Shown here in pieces: positions 14,419 through 22,917 of a DNA stretch of 64,000 nucleotides. The stretch lies in contig CAZLGT010000010.1 of NCBI GenBank assembly GCA_964559175.1, positions 33,978 through 97,977 on the forward strand. Reading direction: 5' to 3'. The translations under genes and the position numbers were made by a program. The first letter of the stretch is position 1; the number at the start of each line of letters is the position of its first letter. A model generated the notes under the pieces. The model was given only the letters and a program-made list of their open reading frames with translations, did no database searches and was not told the DNA's origin. The DNA comes from Mariniphaga sp964559175 (lineage in GTDB: Bacteria > Bacteroidota > Bacteroidia > Bacteroidales > Prolixibacteraceae).

Positions 14419-16734
14419 TTAATCCAGAGTCCCATCCAACATTACCTTTTCTCCCACTTCAGTCTCCATTTCCACCACTATGTCCCCGTACATCACTTTG
14501 CATGAATTGCCGAGCAGCGAAGTAACTTTTGCTTCGGTAAGCCGGCCGTTTTCCCATGCCATATCCACTTCGAAACCGCCGCGGGCACGGAGGCCTTTCG
14601 CATGACCGTTTTGCCAGGAGGGTGGGAGGGCAGGCAGCAATTGCAGCACCCCGTTGTGGCTTTGCAGCAGCATTTCGGCAATGCCGGCAGTGCCGCCAAA
14701 GTTTCCGTCAATCTGGAATGGCGGATGGTTGTCGAACAGGTTGGGATGCGTTGATTTGGCCAGAAGCGCCAGAATGTTTTCGTGCGCTTTTTCCCCGTCT
14801 TTCAGACGGGCAAAAAAGTTGATGATCCATGCGCGACTCCAGCCGGTGTGACCGCCGCCATGCCTCAACCTTTCCTCAATGGATTTGCGCGAGGCTTCCA
14901 TCCACTTCGGATCACCGGGGTCCGTAAATTCCTCGCCGGGATGCAGGGCATACAAGTGCGACATGTGGCGATGCCCCGGTTCGGCTTCCGGCAGCTCTTC
15001 CGACCATTCCAGAATGCGTCCGTCGGAACCGATTTGCGATGGCGTAAGTTGTGCCAGCATGGTACGCAGTGTGTCGGCAAACGGGATGTCGATATTCAGT
15101 ATCTCGGAGGTTTTGATGCAGTTGGTAAATAGTTCGCGGATGATTTGGTGGTCCATAGCCGGTCCCATACACACGGCAGCCTTTTCTCCGTTTGGTGCAA
15201 TAAATGTATTTTCGGGCGACATGCTTGGTCCCGAAATCAGCAGCCCGGTTTTGGGGTCTTCCACCAGAAAATCCACAAAAAAGAGGGCGGCATCTTTTAA
15301 AACCGGGTATGCTTTTTCGCGAAGAAACTGCTTATCTCCGGTGTAATCGTAATGTTCCCAGAAATGGTCGGAACACCAGGCGGCTCCCATGGGCCACATC
15401 CCGTAACCGGTCATGCCAATGGGATCGGTGAATTTCCACACATCGGTAGTGTGGTGGGCCACAAAACCGCGGCAACCGTAAACTTCGCGGGCGGTTTGGG
15501 AGCCCCGTTCGCGCAGTCCGTCCACAAATTCAAAAAACGGTTCCTGCGTTTCGGCCAGATTGGTAATGAGCGCCGGCCAGTAATTCATTTGAATATTAAT
15601 GTTGATGTGGTAGTCGGCGTTCCACGGGGGCGACAATGTTCCGTCCCAGATCCCCTGCAGGTTGGCTGGTAAACCGCCGGGGCGTGATGAGCTGATAAGC
15701 AAATACCGTCCGAACTGGAAATAGAGTTCGGTGAGATGGTCGTCGCTGGCGCCGTTTTTTACACGTTCCAAACGCTTATTGGTGGGAATGTTCAGCGTAT
15801 CGGGATTATTCAGGGCCAGATCAACCCGGTTAAACAGTTCCTGGTATTCTGCAATGTGATTTGATTTTAATTGATTGAAAGCGGTTTGGGTAGCTTTCCT
15901 GACATCTTCAGCCGCTTTTTCCGTTTCGTGATCGCCCCAAAAATTCGTTCTTCCTGAAACCAGAATGAGCACTTCATCGGCATTTTTTACTGTAATTTTT
16001 CCACCGGCTGCAACCAGTTCACCGCCTGTGTTTTCGACATTCGCCACCGAGGCAAAGCGGGTTCCGCGCCCTTCGTATTGGGCAAAGCCGGTCATGAGTA
16101 GTTGGTTGTCGCTGGCAGAAACCACTTCTGCATTACCGGGCCGTTCCATCCATGTGGTAAAATTCAGTTTTCCGTTTTCTGATGCAGAAAGTTTAACGGC
16201 AATAACCTGATCGGGCGCCGAGGCAAAAACCTTGCGGGTATATTTTACGTTATCCGATGTAAAACGGGTGGTAGTCACTGCCGTCCGCAAGTCGAGGTCC
16301 CGTTTGTAATCTGAGACGTTGCTCAACCCTTCGAATTCAAAAAACAGATCGCCCAGCGTTTGGTAGGTATGTTTTCCGCCGTCGATGCGTTTCCCCATAA
16401 TTTTTTCCTGTGCCAGCCGGTCGCCTTCGGCATATTTACCTTCAAAAAGAAGCTGGCGCACTTTATCCAGATTTTCAAGCGCTTCGGGGTTTGCCCGCTC
16501 AATGGGGCCGCCCGTCCAAACCGATTCTTCGTTGAGTTGAATACGTTCGGTTTCGGTACCTCCAAAAACCATAGCGCCCAAACGTCCGTTTCCAATGGGC
16601 AGGGCTTCCACCCATTCGCCGGCTGGTTCGTTGTACCAGAGTCTCAATTCCCTTTTCGGTGTATCATTATGTGTCTTACAACTTTGAAAAACAAGTGCAA
16701 AAAAAAGTACGAACAGGAAAAAAAATCGGGACAT
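14419..16734 (-). CDS. Glycoside hydrolase family 95 (alpha-L-fucosidase/galactosidase) lipoprotein
   Basis: 771 residues, the family's usual size. A lipoprotein signal (lipobox VFQSC, Cys19) suggests surface or periplasmic anchoring. The N-terminal LWYNEPAGEWVEALPIGNGRLGAMVFGG and EESVWTGGP motifs and the central NLQGIWDGTLSPPWNADYHININIQMNYWP are diagnostic for GH95. LFDNHPPFQIDGNFGGTAGIAEML near residue 690 contributes the C-terminal active-site face. The enzymes invert alpha-1,2-fucosyl (some alpha-L-galactosyl) linkages of plant or animal glycans. It shares its strand with a plug-only TonB-family gene just upstream (16769-17449), which suggests glycan use. Confidence 0.95.
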   Translation of the reverse strand: MSRFFFLFVLFFALVFQSCKTHNDTPKRELRLWYNEPAGEWVEALPIGNGRLGAMVFGGTETERIQLNEESVWTGGPIERANPEALENLDKVRQLLFEGKYAEGDRLAQEKIMGKRIDGGKHTYQTLGDLFFEFEGLSNVSDYKRDLDLRTAVTTTRFTSDNVKYTRKVFASAPDQVIAVKLSASENGKLNFTTWMERPGNAEVVSASDNQLLMTGFAQYEGRGTRFASVANVENTGGELVAAGGKITVKNADEVLILVSGRTNFWGDHETEKAAEDVRKATQTAFNQLKSNHIAEYQELFNRVDLALNNPDTLNIPTNKRLERVKNGASDDHLTELYFQFGRYLLISSSRPGGLPANLQGIWDGTLSPPWNADYHININIQMNYWPALITNLAETQEPFFEFVDGLRERGSQTAREVYGCRGFVAHHTTDVWKFTDPIGMTGYGMWPMGAAWCSDHFWEHYDYTGDKQFLREKAYPVLKDAALFFVDFLVEDPKTGLLISGPSMSPENTFIAPNGEKAAVCMGPAMDHQIIRELFTNCIKTSEILNIDIPFADTLRTMLAQLTPSQIGSDGRILEWSEELPEAEPGHRHMSHLYALHPGEEFTDPGDPKWMEASRKSIEERLRHGGGHTGWSRAWIINFFARLKDGEKAHENILALLAKSTHPNLFDNHPPFQIDGNFGGTAGIAEMLLQSHNGVLQLLPALPPSWQNGHAKGLRARGGFEVDMAWENGRLTEAKVTSLLGNSCKVMYGDIVVEMETEVGEKVMLDGTLD

Positions 16735-16768
16735 TTTTAATCAGTTTGGTTTATTTTGAAATGAAGAA

Positions 16769-17449
16769 TTAATCGTTTCCGCGTTTGGTTTCGATAAGAA
16801 CCACTCCGTTTGCTCCGCGGGAACCGTAGATGGCAGAACTTCCGTCTTTAATTACGTTGATGCTTTTTACCTGAACCGGAGGAATTGAACCGAGCATACT
16901 TCCGTCAACCGGAATTCCATCCACAATAATGAGTGCGGCACTGCTGCTGTTTATGGAATTGATGCCGCGGATGATGATTTCCCCGTTCATGATTTGGACT
17001 CCTGAAAAGCGCCCTTTGATTACTTCGTAAAGGTCGCTGTACTGCGAAAAGTCCATATCGTCGCTGTTGAGGTTGGCCAATGCGTTTAACTTGTTTTTGT
17101 CGGAAACGTGGCCGTAGCCGATGGCATATTCCCGGTTTTTTTCTCCGGGTTTCAGTTTCAGGTTAACCGCTACCAGTTTGATTTTATCTTCCAGTCTTAC
17201 CCGCTGGTTGTAAAAACCATTGGCACTTACCTTTAACCGGTCATTTGAATTTACAGCTACAGAAAACTGACCAAGCGAATCGGTTAAAACTGTTTGTTTG
17301 GTGCTTCTGACCTGGATTTCGGCATCGATGAGCGGAATGCTGTCGAACGTGGTAACAACTCCGTGTATTACCCGGTCTTGTGCCGTGGCAAAAATACTAA
17401 TGCAAACGGCTGCTAATACAATAAAGGGTGCAAAAATTTTTTTATTCAT
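16769..17449 (-). CDS. Short TonB-dependent-receptor plug-domain protein without barrel
   Basis: 226 residues: signal peptide to about residue 23 (ATAQ), a carboxypeptidase-D-like beta-sandwich (26-100), then a SusC-type plug (140-226) with IIIRGINSINSSSAALIIVDGIPVDGS and the end motif IKDGSSAIYGSRGANGVVLIETKRG. A receptor would continue for another 600 or more residues of barrel, but a stop codon follows directly and the downstream DNA is the GH95 gene region. Short plug proteins of this type are found intact in other Bacteroidota as I recall, so it may be a stable protein and not a fragment. Its role is unknown. Confidence 0.82.
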   Translation of the reverse strand: MNKKIFAPFIVLAAVCISIFATAQDRVIHGVVTTFDSIPLIDAEIQVRSTKQTVLTDSLGQFSVAVNSNDRLKVSANGFYNQRVRLEDKIKLVAVNLKLKPGEKNREYAIGYGHVSDKNKLNALANLNSDDMDFSQYSDLYEVIKGRFSGVQIMNGEIIIRGINSINSSSAALIIVDGIPVDGSMLGSIPPVQVKSINVIKDGSSAIYGSRGANGVVLIETKRGND

Positions 17450-17546
17450 GGCTTTCTCTTCTAATTATGTTTCAATTACAAATTTATATTAAAATTCAAA
17501 TAATCGCATTAAACCCTTCAAAAAACATGCCGCTATCCGGTGGTTT

Positions 17547-18494
17547 TCAGGTTTGTGTTTTTGCAGCTACCACCCGTTTTACCCGGTAGGGTTTTTTTTG
17601 CTGCGATTCAAAATAGGTACGCATTTGCAGTTCGGCAATAATTCCGATGGTAACAAACTGAATGCCTCCCATTACCAAAAGAATACCAAGTAAAAGGAGC
17701 GGTTTGCCCCAGATGTCATGCCCTGTAATTTTCATGATAAACATGTAAAAATTGATGAGTACGCCTAATCCAAGTGTGACGATTCCAAGGCCTCCGAAAA
17801 AGTGCATGGGCCGCTGCATGTATTTTTTGAAAAAGAGCATCAGAAAAAGGTCGCTCATTACCTTTGTGGTGCGGCTGAGGTTGTATTTCGAGGTTCCGAA
17901 TTTCCGGGGCCGGTGGTTTACATCAACCTGCGTAATTCGGGTGGCTCCTTCAAGGGTAATCAGTACCGGAATAAAGCGGTGCAGTTCGCCGTAAATGTGA
18001 ATGCTTTTGATGGTTTCGCGGGTGAATATCTTCAGGGTACACCCCAGGTCCTTCATTTTGGTGCCGGTTGATTTGCGAATCATATAGTTGGCCATTTTTG
18101 AAGGTATTTTGCGCAGAAACATGCCGTCTTTCCGGTTGGCCCGAACGCCGGCCACCATATCCCAGTTTTCGGCTTCAATCATTTTCAGCATGCCTGGTAT
18201 ATCGGCCGGATCGTTTTGCAAATCACCGTCAATCAATGCCACATATTCTCCATCGGCCTGGTCGATTCCGGCTTGCAAAGCCGAACTTTGCCCGTAATTT
18301 CTTTTCAGTTCAACCAAAATAAAACGCTCGTCGTTAATTTTCAGAATTTCTGAACGGGTGTTGTCAGTTGAGCCGTCATCTACAAAAATGGCCTCAAAGC
18401 TGATTCCTCCAAGTGCCTTTTGAATTTGTTCTGCAAGAGGTTTTATATTGGGTTCTTCGTTAAAAACACAAATAACCAGTGAGAGTTTTTTCAT
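17547..18494 (-). CDS. Family 2 glycosyltransferase with two C-terminal membrane helices
   Basis: 315 residues. An N-terminal GT2 domain (1-220) holds LSLVICVFNEEPNIKPL, the nucleotide-sugar Asp cluster FVDDGSTDNT and the DGDLQNDPADIP motif of polyprenyl-phosphate sugar transferases. Two hydrophobic segments (about 230-250 and 265-290) anchor it in the inner membrane. The layout matches dolichol/undecaprenyl-phosphate mannose or glucose synthases such as GtrB/ArnC relatives. The sugar cannot be predicted. Neighbouring genes on the same strand do not form an obvious pathway with it. Confidence 0.9.
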   Translation of the reverse strand: MKKLSLVICVFNEEPNIKPLAEQIQKALGGISFEAIFVDDGSTDNTRSEILKINDERFILVELKRNYGQSSALQAGIDQADGEYVALIDGDLQNDPADIPGMLKMIEAENWDMVAGVRANRKDGMFLRKIPSKMANYMIRKSTGTKMKDLGCTLKIFTRETIKSIHIYGELHRFIPVLITLEGATRITQVDVNHRPRKFGTSKYNLSRTTKVMSDLFLMLFFKKYMQRPMHFFGGLGIVTLGLGVLINFYMFIMKITGHDIWGKPLLLLGILLVMGGIQFVTIGIIAELQMRTYFESQQKKPYRVKRVVAAKTQT

Positions 18495-18562
18495 TTGAAT
18501 GAATTAATCGATTTATACATTTTCACGGGCAAAGGTACATAATTCCGCAGCAAATCCGATGG

Positions 18563-19465
18563 TTAGCCTGCTGCGTTCAGTTTCCAGATAAACGAAGCTT
18601 TTACGGTTTTGTATTCCCAGTGGCGTAATCCGTGGAAGTATTGCAGCCTGACCGCTTTGTTGCTGAAATCTTTCCGGATGTCGAAATTCAGTTGCATGGG
18701 GCGGTCGCGTTCGTTTTTGTAGCCCGAGTATCCCGACCACGATGCCGAAAACAGCCAGTCGTTTCGGTTGTAATCGGCACCCAGTGCATAAAGCAGAGCG
18801 TCGTTTTGCAGGTTCAGTTCATCGTTGGTTTGCCAGGTGTAAAAACCTATCAGTCCAAAGGGTTTAAACCAACCGGAGGCAGCATTCCCCATTTTTTTTG
18901 AAAAGCTCAGGTCGAGAAAATAAGCCGGACTGTCGGAATAGCGGGCGCCTTCCAGCTGATTGCCCGATGCTGTTTTGGTAGCAAAACGAAACAGTGTGTT
19001 GGGAATTTTTCTGTCTTTAAAAACCTGAATGAGTGTGCTGAAATAAAAATCTCCAATGGCGGTGCCTCTGCCGTCTTCGATGCGTGCAAAACGTTCGTTG
19101 CGTATTTCTTCAGAAAAAGCAAACCGTTCAAATGCCACACCATACATTTCAATGGCAATTTTATTACCGGCAAAAGGAATATAAACATATCCTGAAAAAT
19201 CCTGTGTTGGGTCGCCGCTGTGAAAGTGGCCGGAGAAGCTGATTTCCAGCTCGGCAGGTCCGGTTAGATCCCCTTTTTGCACATGGGGAACAGGCAGGGC
19301 ATTCGGCCCCAGGTAGCCCGGCGACATGATGATCCAGTTGCGCCAGCCCGGGTCTCCGGTTTCCCAGCCGTGCTGTTCGTTCCACCATCCCATACCGGCT
19401 CCTGCCTGCTGCCCGAAAGCGGCAACACCGGAAAGGAAGAAAAGTATTAACACAAAGTATTTCAT
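18563..19465 (-). CDS. Uncharacterised outer membrane barrel-like protein
   Basis: 300 residues. A signal peptide ends near residue 19 (VAAFGQQ). The rest is strand-rich with many aromatic pairs (FSGYVYIPF, WLFSASWSGYSGY) and alternation typical of an outer membrane barrel of about 12-14 strands. A Trp/Gly-rich N-terminal part (GMGWWNEQHGWETGDPGWRNW) is unusual. I do not recognise the family. It is flanked by the glycosyltransferase and the C1 peptidase, with about 70 bases on either side, so it may be single. Confidence 0.6.
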   Translation of the reverse strand: MKYFVLILFFLSGVAAFGQQAGAGMGWWNEQHGWETGDPGWRNWIIMSPGYLGPNALPVPHVQKGDLTGPAELEISFSGHFHSGDPTQDFSGYVYIPFAGNKIAIEMYGVAFERFAFSEEIRNERFARIEDGRGTAIGDFYFSTLIQVFKDRKIPNTLFRFATKTASGNQLEGARYSDSPAYFLDLSFSKKMGNAASGWFKPFGLIGFYTWQTNDELNLQNDALLYALGADYNRNDWLFSASWSGYSGYKNERDRPMQLNFDIRKDFSNKAVRLQYFHGLRHWEYKTVKASFIWKLNAAG

Positions 19466-19534
19466 GGTTTATTTTAAATATGCACGGCAAAGAAAGTAAA
19501 AAGGACTGCCGGTAATTGGCAGCCCACCTGTTTT

Positions 19535-20749
19535 CTATAAATTTAGTTTACCCCTGATGTCGGGTGGTATTGCATCTTTATGAACCATGATGCACATGGT
19601 TTTATAACTGACATAAGGTTTTGAGACGTAAAAATACCCATCGAATTTGTTGTATTCGCCCCACGAATTTTTTACTTTGTAAAACGTGTCTCCAAACTGA
19701 TTTTTGGCAATTCCGATGATGTGCATTCCATGGTCGTCGGTTGTTTGGAAATTGTCGAAGGCGGTTTGCCTCATTTCCTGCGTAACTTCTCTTTCAGGTA
19801 CGGGTTTTTCCAGTTTGTACAGTTCGTTTTCGCGTTCTCTTTCAGGAAGTGCTTCCCAGCGCGATATTTCAGCATCGGTCATGTCGGTTTCCGGAGCTGC
19901 GGGTAAAACAGCAATGCCTCTGTTTCCCGAAAGAAATCCCTTTTCGCTTACATCGGCTGCCCAGGCAATGGTGAAACCGTTATTCAGCGAATAGTCGATG
20001 ATTTCTTCCAAATCGTTTAACGGAACATTATACATCTCGTCCCACGACCAGTTGTCGGGTACTTCGAGAATAAATTTTGAGTAAAACGGATGGTGAGTGA
20101 ATGACGTAATTTCCACATAATCATCCATATTCAACCCTATATAATTGTCGGCAAAGCTCAGGGGCGTGTACTGTAATCCTTTGTAAGAAAAGTTTTTGGG
20201 CGTTTCGCCGAGATATGTGTCCAGAATTTGGGTAAATGCATCGTGCCATGCCGTACTTAGTTTGCGGTTTTTGTTCTCCACAACAGCATCAACATACTCA
20301 CGAAGAACCCGGTCCATTTCGCCATGCACGTGTTTGTCCTCGCCGTATTCCAGTCCGTCGTACACCTCTTCGGGTACAATACCGTATTTGGCAATCATAT
20401 TGGTAACATCGTGAAAAGCGCCACCGGCAGCAAAGTTCAGGTTGCCGTGTACACGCACATGCTTCCTGGCTTTTTCGGCATACGTATGCCACACAATAAA
20501 CATTTCAGAAAAATTAACTTCCGGTTTGCCCAGCCTCAGCATTTCCGATTCGAGAAACGATAGTCCGGCAAATGACCAGCAGGTTCCCGAACGGTGCTGA
20601 TCTTCGACTGCTGTTGCAGGGAGCAACAAAACATCTTCAAATTTCCAACCTTCATCTTCATCTTTTTCAAAAGCACTGTTGCCCATTCCGGAAAATGAAA
20701 AACCGGCTACAAGTACTGCTGTCAGCAGATAATTCCATTTAAAATTCAT
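19535..20749 (-). CDS. Exported C1-family (papain/bleomycin-hydrolase-like) cysteine peptidase
   Basis: 404 residues from the ATG at 20749, which has AAGGA just upstream; an earlier ATG at 20791 adds a basic tail before the signal peptide. The signal peptide (NYLLTAVLVAGFSFSGMG) indicates export. The catalytic set is complete: Gln and Cys in EDQHRSGTCWSFAGLSF, His in DDHGMHIIGIAKN, Asn in VKNSWGE near the C terminus. The spacing and the insert between Cys and His fit the C1B aminopeptidase-C/bleomycin hydrolase branch. It likely degrades peptides outside the cytoplasm. It is divergent from the TPR gene at 20922. Confidence 0.9.
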   Translation of the reverse strand: MNFKWNYLLTAVLVAGFSFSGMGNSAFEKDEDEGWKFEDVLLLPATAVEDQHRSGTCWSFAGLSFLESEMLRLGKPEVNFSEMFIVWHTYAEKARKHVRVHGNLNFAAGGAFHDVTNMIAKYGIVPEEVYDGLEYGEDKHVHGEMDRVLREYVDAVVENKNRKLSTAWHDAFTQILDTYLGETPKNFSYKGLQYTPLSFADNYIGLNMDDYVEITSFTHHPFYSKFILEVPDNWSWDEMYNVPLNDLEEIIDYSLNNGFTIAWAADVSEKGFLSGNRGIAVLPAAPETDMTDAEISRWEALPERERENELYKLEKPVPEREVTQEMRQTAFDNFQTTDDHGMHIIGIAKNQFGDTFYKVKNSWGEYNKFDGYFYVSKPYVSYKTMCIMVHKDAIPPDIRGKLNL

Positions 20750-20894
20750 GTAAATCCTTCTTTTAAACTTGATTTTTCGACTTAACGTCAAAAATAGTAA
20801 AATAATAATTTCTTAACGAAAAATTTAATATTTAGAAACATTCCAAAAAGGTTAAATAAAATGAATGAATCGGCACCGGTTTTTCTTTTAATAT

Positions 20895-20902
20895 TATTTT
20901 TG
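20895..20902 (+). promoter_or_regulatory. Candidate -7 promoter element of the TPR gene
   Basis: TATTTTTG fits TAnnTTTG and ends 19 bases before the ATG at 20922, which also has GAAGAAGG as a ribosome site. No clear -33 element was seen. Confidence 0.35.
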
Positions 20903-20921
20903 CTGATTACGAAGAAGGAAA

Positions 20922-22856
20922 ATGAAAAAAGTTACAACCATACTGTTTATTTTACTGATGACTTCATTTGTTGCAGAAGCTCAGCTAAATATTAATCATT
21001 ACATGCGGGTAGGCCGTACACGCATTTCCATTGGAAATTACACCGGTGCCATTGAATATTTCAATATCGTTATCAAGTTTAAGCCCTATTTACCCGAAGC
21101 CCATTTTTACAGGGGTGTTGCCAAGCATCAGCTGGAGGACTTCAGAGGGGCCATTATTGATTACAACAAAGCCATTGAAATGAAGCCTTTTTATCCTCAG
21201 GCTTATATGAACCGCGGCATGGCTTACCACAATCTGGGAGAATATGAAAAGGCCATTGAAGATTACAACCGGGGCCTGGAATTCGATTCAGAAAATGAAT
21301 CGATTTACAATAACCGGGGCATTGCCAAACTTTCCCTGAAAAATGTGGAAGGCGCTATTGAGGATTACAATAAGGCGCTGGAAATCAATCCAAAATCGAC
21401 CCATGCACTAATGAACCGCAGCAATGCACACATTGTACAGGGCGATGTGGAAGATGCCATCCGCGATTTGAACCAGGTAATAATTATCCGTCCGCATTTT
21501 GCTGCTGCATATCTCAACCGTGGTCTGGCCCGTTTCGAACTGGACGATTTTGCTTCTGCCTTGCGCGATTACGACCAATCCATCAGTCTCGATTCCGAAA
21601 ATGCACTGGCATTCAATAACCGGGGCATTGTAAAGCATAAACTGGGCGATTACGAAGGAGCTATTATGGATTACGACATGGCACTCCGGCTGAATCCTGA
21701 AATGGCCAGCGCCTATTTTAACCGGGCTATGGCCCGCGAAATTCTTGGCCGTCCGGGGTTTGAGAACGATTACCGCGTTGCCGCACAGCTCAACCCACAG
21801 TTCGATCTCGAAAGTCGCCGCCTCGATGCCGAGCAACTGGCCCAGAACCAGCAGAGCCAGTCGCAGCAAAGTTCCTCTTCGGGTCAAACCGGCGCTGCAC
21901 AGTCAACTGCTGCACAAGCCTCAGCACAACAGAATGATTCGCAAGCTGAAGAGCAGGATGAAGAAACACCTGCTGAAGAAAGCTCCGAGAGCCAACGCAG
22001 CCGGCGGCAGCGGATTAACCTGATTGTAGAAGACTCGCGCAACCTGCCCTCCGATGATGAGGAGGTGGACGACGGCAGAATTCAAAACCGGAACATCGTA
22101 ATCGACCTTCAACCTATTTTCATTATTTCGGCGTTTGAACGAAATGCCGTGGATTACGAAAGGTCGCAGTATTATAACCTGGCCATCGACGAGCTGAACC
22201 AGAAAAACAATTACAATCCGCTGTTCACCATCACCAACAAGGAGGTTGAAGAGTACATGGATATTTTTGAAAACTTTATCCTCTATTTCAATGCAAGGTT
22301 GCAAATCGACGAAAGCAGCCACCATTACCTTAACCGTGGAATTTTTTACGGTCTTACCGGCGACTACAACCGGGCTTTGGAAGATTTTAACAAATCGCTG
22401 GAATTAAATTCCGAACAGGCTGTTGCATTTTTTTCGAGGGGAAACAGCCGTTACAAAATGCAGGAGGAGATTGAATCGCTTGCCGGTGCGCATGACGATT
22501 TCATAGTTCCCATTGGCGGATTTGATAACCGACCGGATGATAACGAAATGGTCTCTATGCCTGAGTATCAGAAAATACTGAACGATTACCAGAGCCTGCT
22601 CTACCTGAAACCCAATTTCTTTTTTGGCTACTACAACCGGGCATTTATTAAATTGCGTTTGAAAGAGTACAAAAGTGCCATCGAGGACCTGAACAAAGCC
22701 ATTGAGCTGGAACCGGAATTTGCAGAAGCTTATTTCAACCGGGGCCTGACCAAAATTTACCTTGACGACATTGAAGGAGGTGCCCTTGACCTGAGCCGAG
22801 CCGGTGAGCTGGGTATCCATGGAGCTTACAACATTATTAAGAGATACTGTAACTGA
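20922..22856 (+). CDS. Exported tetratricopeptide-repeat protein
   Basis: 644 residues. The signal peptide (MKKVTTILFILLMTSFVAEA) is followed by about eight 34-residue TPR units (25-300; for example YPQAYMNRGMAYHNLGEYEKAIEDYN). A low-complexity Gln/Ser/Glu linker (305-375) leads to a second region with three TPRs (about 460-640). Such proteins act as periplasmic or outer-membrane-associated scaffolds. The linker splits the protein into two repeat arms, which could hold two partners. No catalytic motif is seen. It is 61 bases before the FAD/Fe-S dehydrogenase, a link that is probably incidental. Confidence 0.9.
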   Translation: MKKVTTILFILLMTSFVAEAQLNINHYMRVGRTRISIGNYTGAIEYFNIVIKFKPYLPEAHFYRGVAKHQLEDFRGAIIDYNKAIEMKPFYPQAYMNRGMAYHNLGEYEKAIEDYNRGLEFDSENESIYNNRGIAKLSLKNVEGAIEDYNKALEINPKSTHALMNRSNAHIVQGDVEDAIRDLNQVIIIRPHFAAAYLNRGLARFELDDFASALRDYDQSISLDSENALAFNNRGIVKHKLGDYEGAIMDYDMALRLNPEMASAYFNRAMAREILGRPGFENDYRVAAQLNPQFDLESRRLDAEQLAQNQQSQSQQSSSSGQTGAAQSTAAQASAQQNDSQAEEQDEETPAEESSESQRSRRQRINLIVEDSRNLPSDDEEVDDGRIQNRNIVIDLQPIFIISAFERNAVDYERSQYYNLAIDELNQKNNYNPLFTITNKEVEEYMDIFENFILYFNARLQIDESSHHYLNRGIFYGLTGDYNRALEDFNKSLELNSEQAVAFFSRGNSRYKMQEEIESLAGAHDDFIVPIGGFDNRPDDNEMVSMPEYQKILNDYQSLLYLKPNFFFGYYNRAFIKLRLKEYKSAIEDLNKAIELEPEFAEAYFNRGLTKIYLDDIEGGALDLSRAGELGIHGAYNIIKRYCN

Positions 22857-22917
22857 AAGGTTGAATGGGTTTGACGAAGAGCCCGTCAACATATTGCTGA
22901 ACTAAAAATTGAACTGT

